From Christensenella sp. UBA1431 (lineage in GTDB: Bacteria; Bacillota; Clostridia; Christensenellales; UBA1431), in assembly GCA_002329665.1 (NCBI GenBank), contig DCTV01000054.1:1-5647 (forward strand): a DNA stretch of 5,647 bases. Reading direction: 5' to 3'. The notes under the pieces were generated by a model. It had not been told where the DNA came from and made no database searches. It worked only from the letters and a program-made list of their open reading frames with translations. Both the position numbers and the translations under genes were made by a program. Of the stretch, positions 5,319 to 5,647 are shown in pieces (within the stretch, counting starts at the first letter, position 1; every line of letters begins with the position of its first letter).

Positions 5319-5647
5319 CGGCCGAGACCACGGCGACGCTCCAGGGGATCAGCTTCCCGCTTTCCCGCATCGCCTTCTTCACGGCGTTCACGAGGCCGGC
5401 GCAGCAGGGGACGCTCATGCGCAATACGGTGACGCTTCTCACATCGTTGCGCCTGAGTACGGCCGCGAGCTTCCCGGAATAGTCCACGCCGTCAAGTTTC
5501 GGACAGCCTATGAGCGTTATCCTGCCCTTCATGTACTCCTCGTGGATGTTCGCGTAGGCGTAGGCCGTGCAACTCGCGGCGATCAACAGCCGGCTGCCGT
5601 TGAAATACGGCGCGTCCTCCGGGACCAGCTTGATCTGGCACGGCCAC
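5296..5647 (-). CDS. Cysteine-rich iron-sulfur protein, C-terminal part (runs off the window)
   Basis: The last 116 residues of a protein whose start lies beyond the window; the frame is open to the edge and ends at TGA 5298-5296. The visible part starts WPCQIKLVPEDAPYF and carries conserved cysteines in AASCTAY, LIGCPKLD and VPCCAGL. It ends PWSVAVVSADGRIIEE. I recognise this as the C-terminal domain of the anaerobe-type 4Fe-4S binding proteins often annotated near hcp, whose N-terminal part normally carries two ferredoxin motifs; those are outside the window and not seen here. The ferredoxin-like gene follows directly or overlaps its end. Its likely role is electron transfer or redox sensing in the hcp operon. 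The operon promoter must lie further upstream, outside the window. Confidence 0.88.
   Translation of the reverse strand, partial: WPCQIKLVPEDAPYFNGSRLLIAASCTAYAYANIHEEYMKGRITLIGCPKLDGVDYSGKLAAVLRRNDVRSVTVLRMSVPCCAGLVNAVKKAMRESGKLIPWSVAVVSADGRIIEE

Noticed and set aside
1..5647. tRNA, rRNA or CRISPR array
   Set aside because: I saw no cloverleaf, ribosomal RNA core sequence or regularly spaced direct repeats with spacers; the only regular repeat is the short operator array at 1744-1790.

Overview
The window reads as chromosomal DNA from a GC-rich strict anaerobe, most likely a Clostridia-type member of the Bacillota. The evidence is strong AGGAGG-like ribosome binding sites, a class I (anaerobe-type) hybrid-cluster protein, a LiaF-like membrane protein and a TetR-controlled ABC exporter. 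The lineage is an inference from gene content and style, since no marker gene is present. All genes I can support lie on the minus strand, so the window is read from right to left in transcription order. The long plus-strand reading frames are antisense shadows of a GC-rich genome.

Right part (5647 to 3181): a redox operon. It starts, cut off by the window edge, with the C-terminal part of a cysteine-rich iron-sulfur protein. Next comes a small ferredoxin-like gene with one complete cluster motif, whose stop overlaps the start of a small cupin (TAATG). The cupin is followed after about 20 bases by hcp, the hybrid-cluster protein (hydroxylamine / nitric oxide reductase family). A strong Rho-independent terminator closes the unit. 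Together they suggest electron delivery to Hcp and a role in nitrosative or redox stress; that role is inferred from family knowledge.

Middle (3180 to 1791): a 450-base spacer with G/C-rich inverted repeats and an AT-rich stretch; a single LiaF-like membrane gene behind an extended -10 promoter; then a hairpin-dense spacer with a terminator.

Left part (1790 to 1): an operator made of 10-base half-sites repeated every 14 bases, followed by a compact operon: a 41-residue single-span membrane protein, a TetR-family regulator, an ABC ATPase of the fluoroquinolone/bacitracin-export type, and the first 22 codons of its permease. The operon looks broken in two places. The ATPase carries a one-base frameshift near 669, and the permease stops at a sequence that resembles the end of an insertion sequence at the window edge. 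A possible second indel in the ferredoxin-like gene leaves open whether these are genuine mutations or sequence errors.
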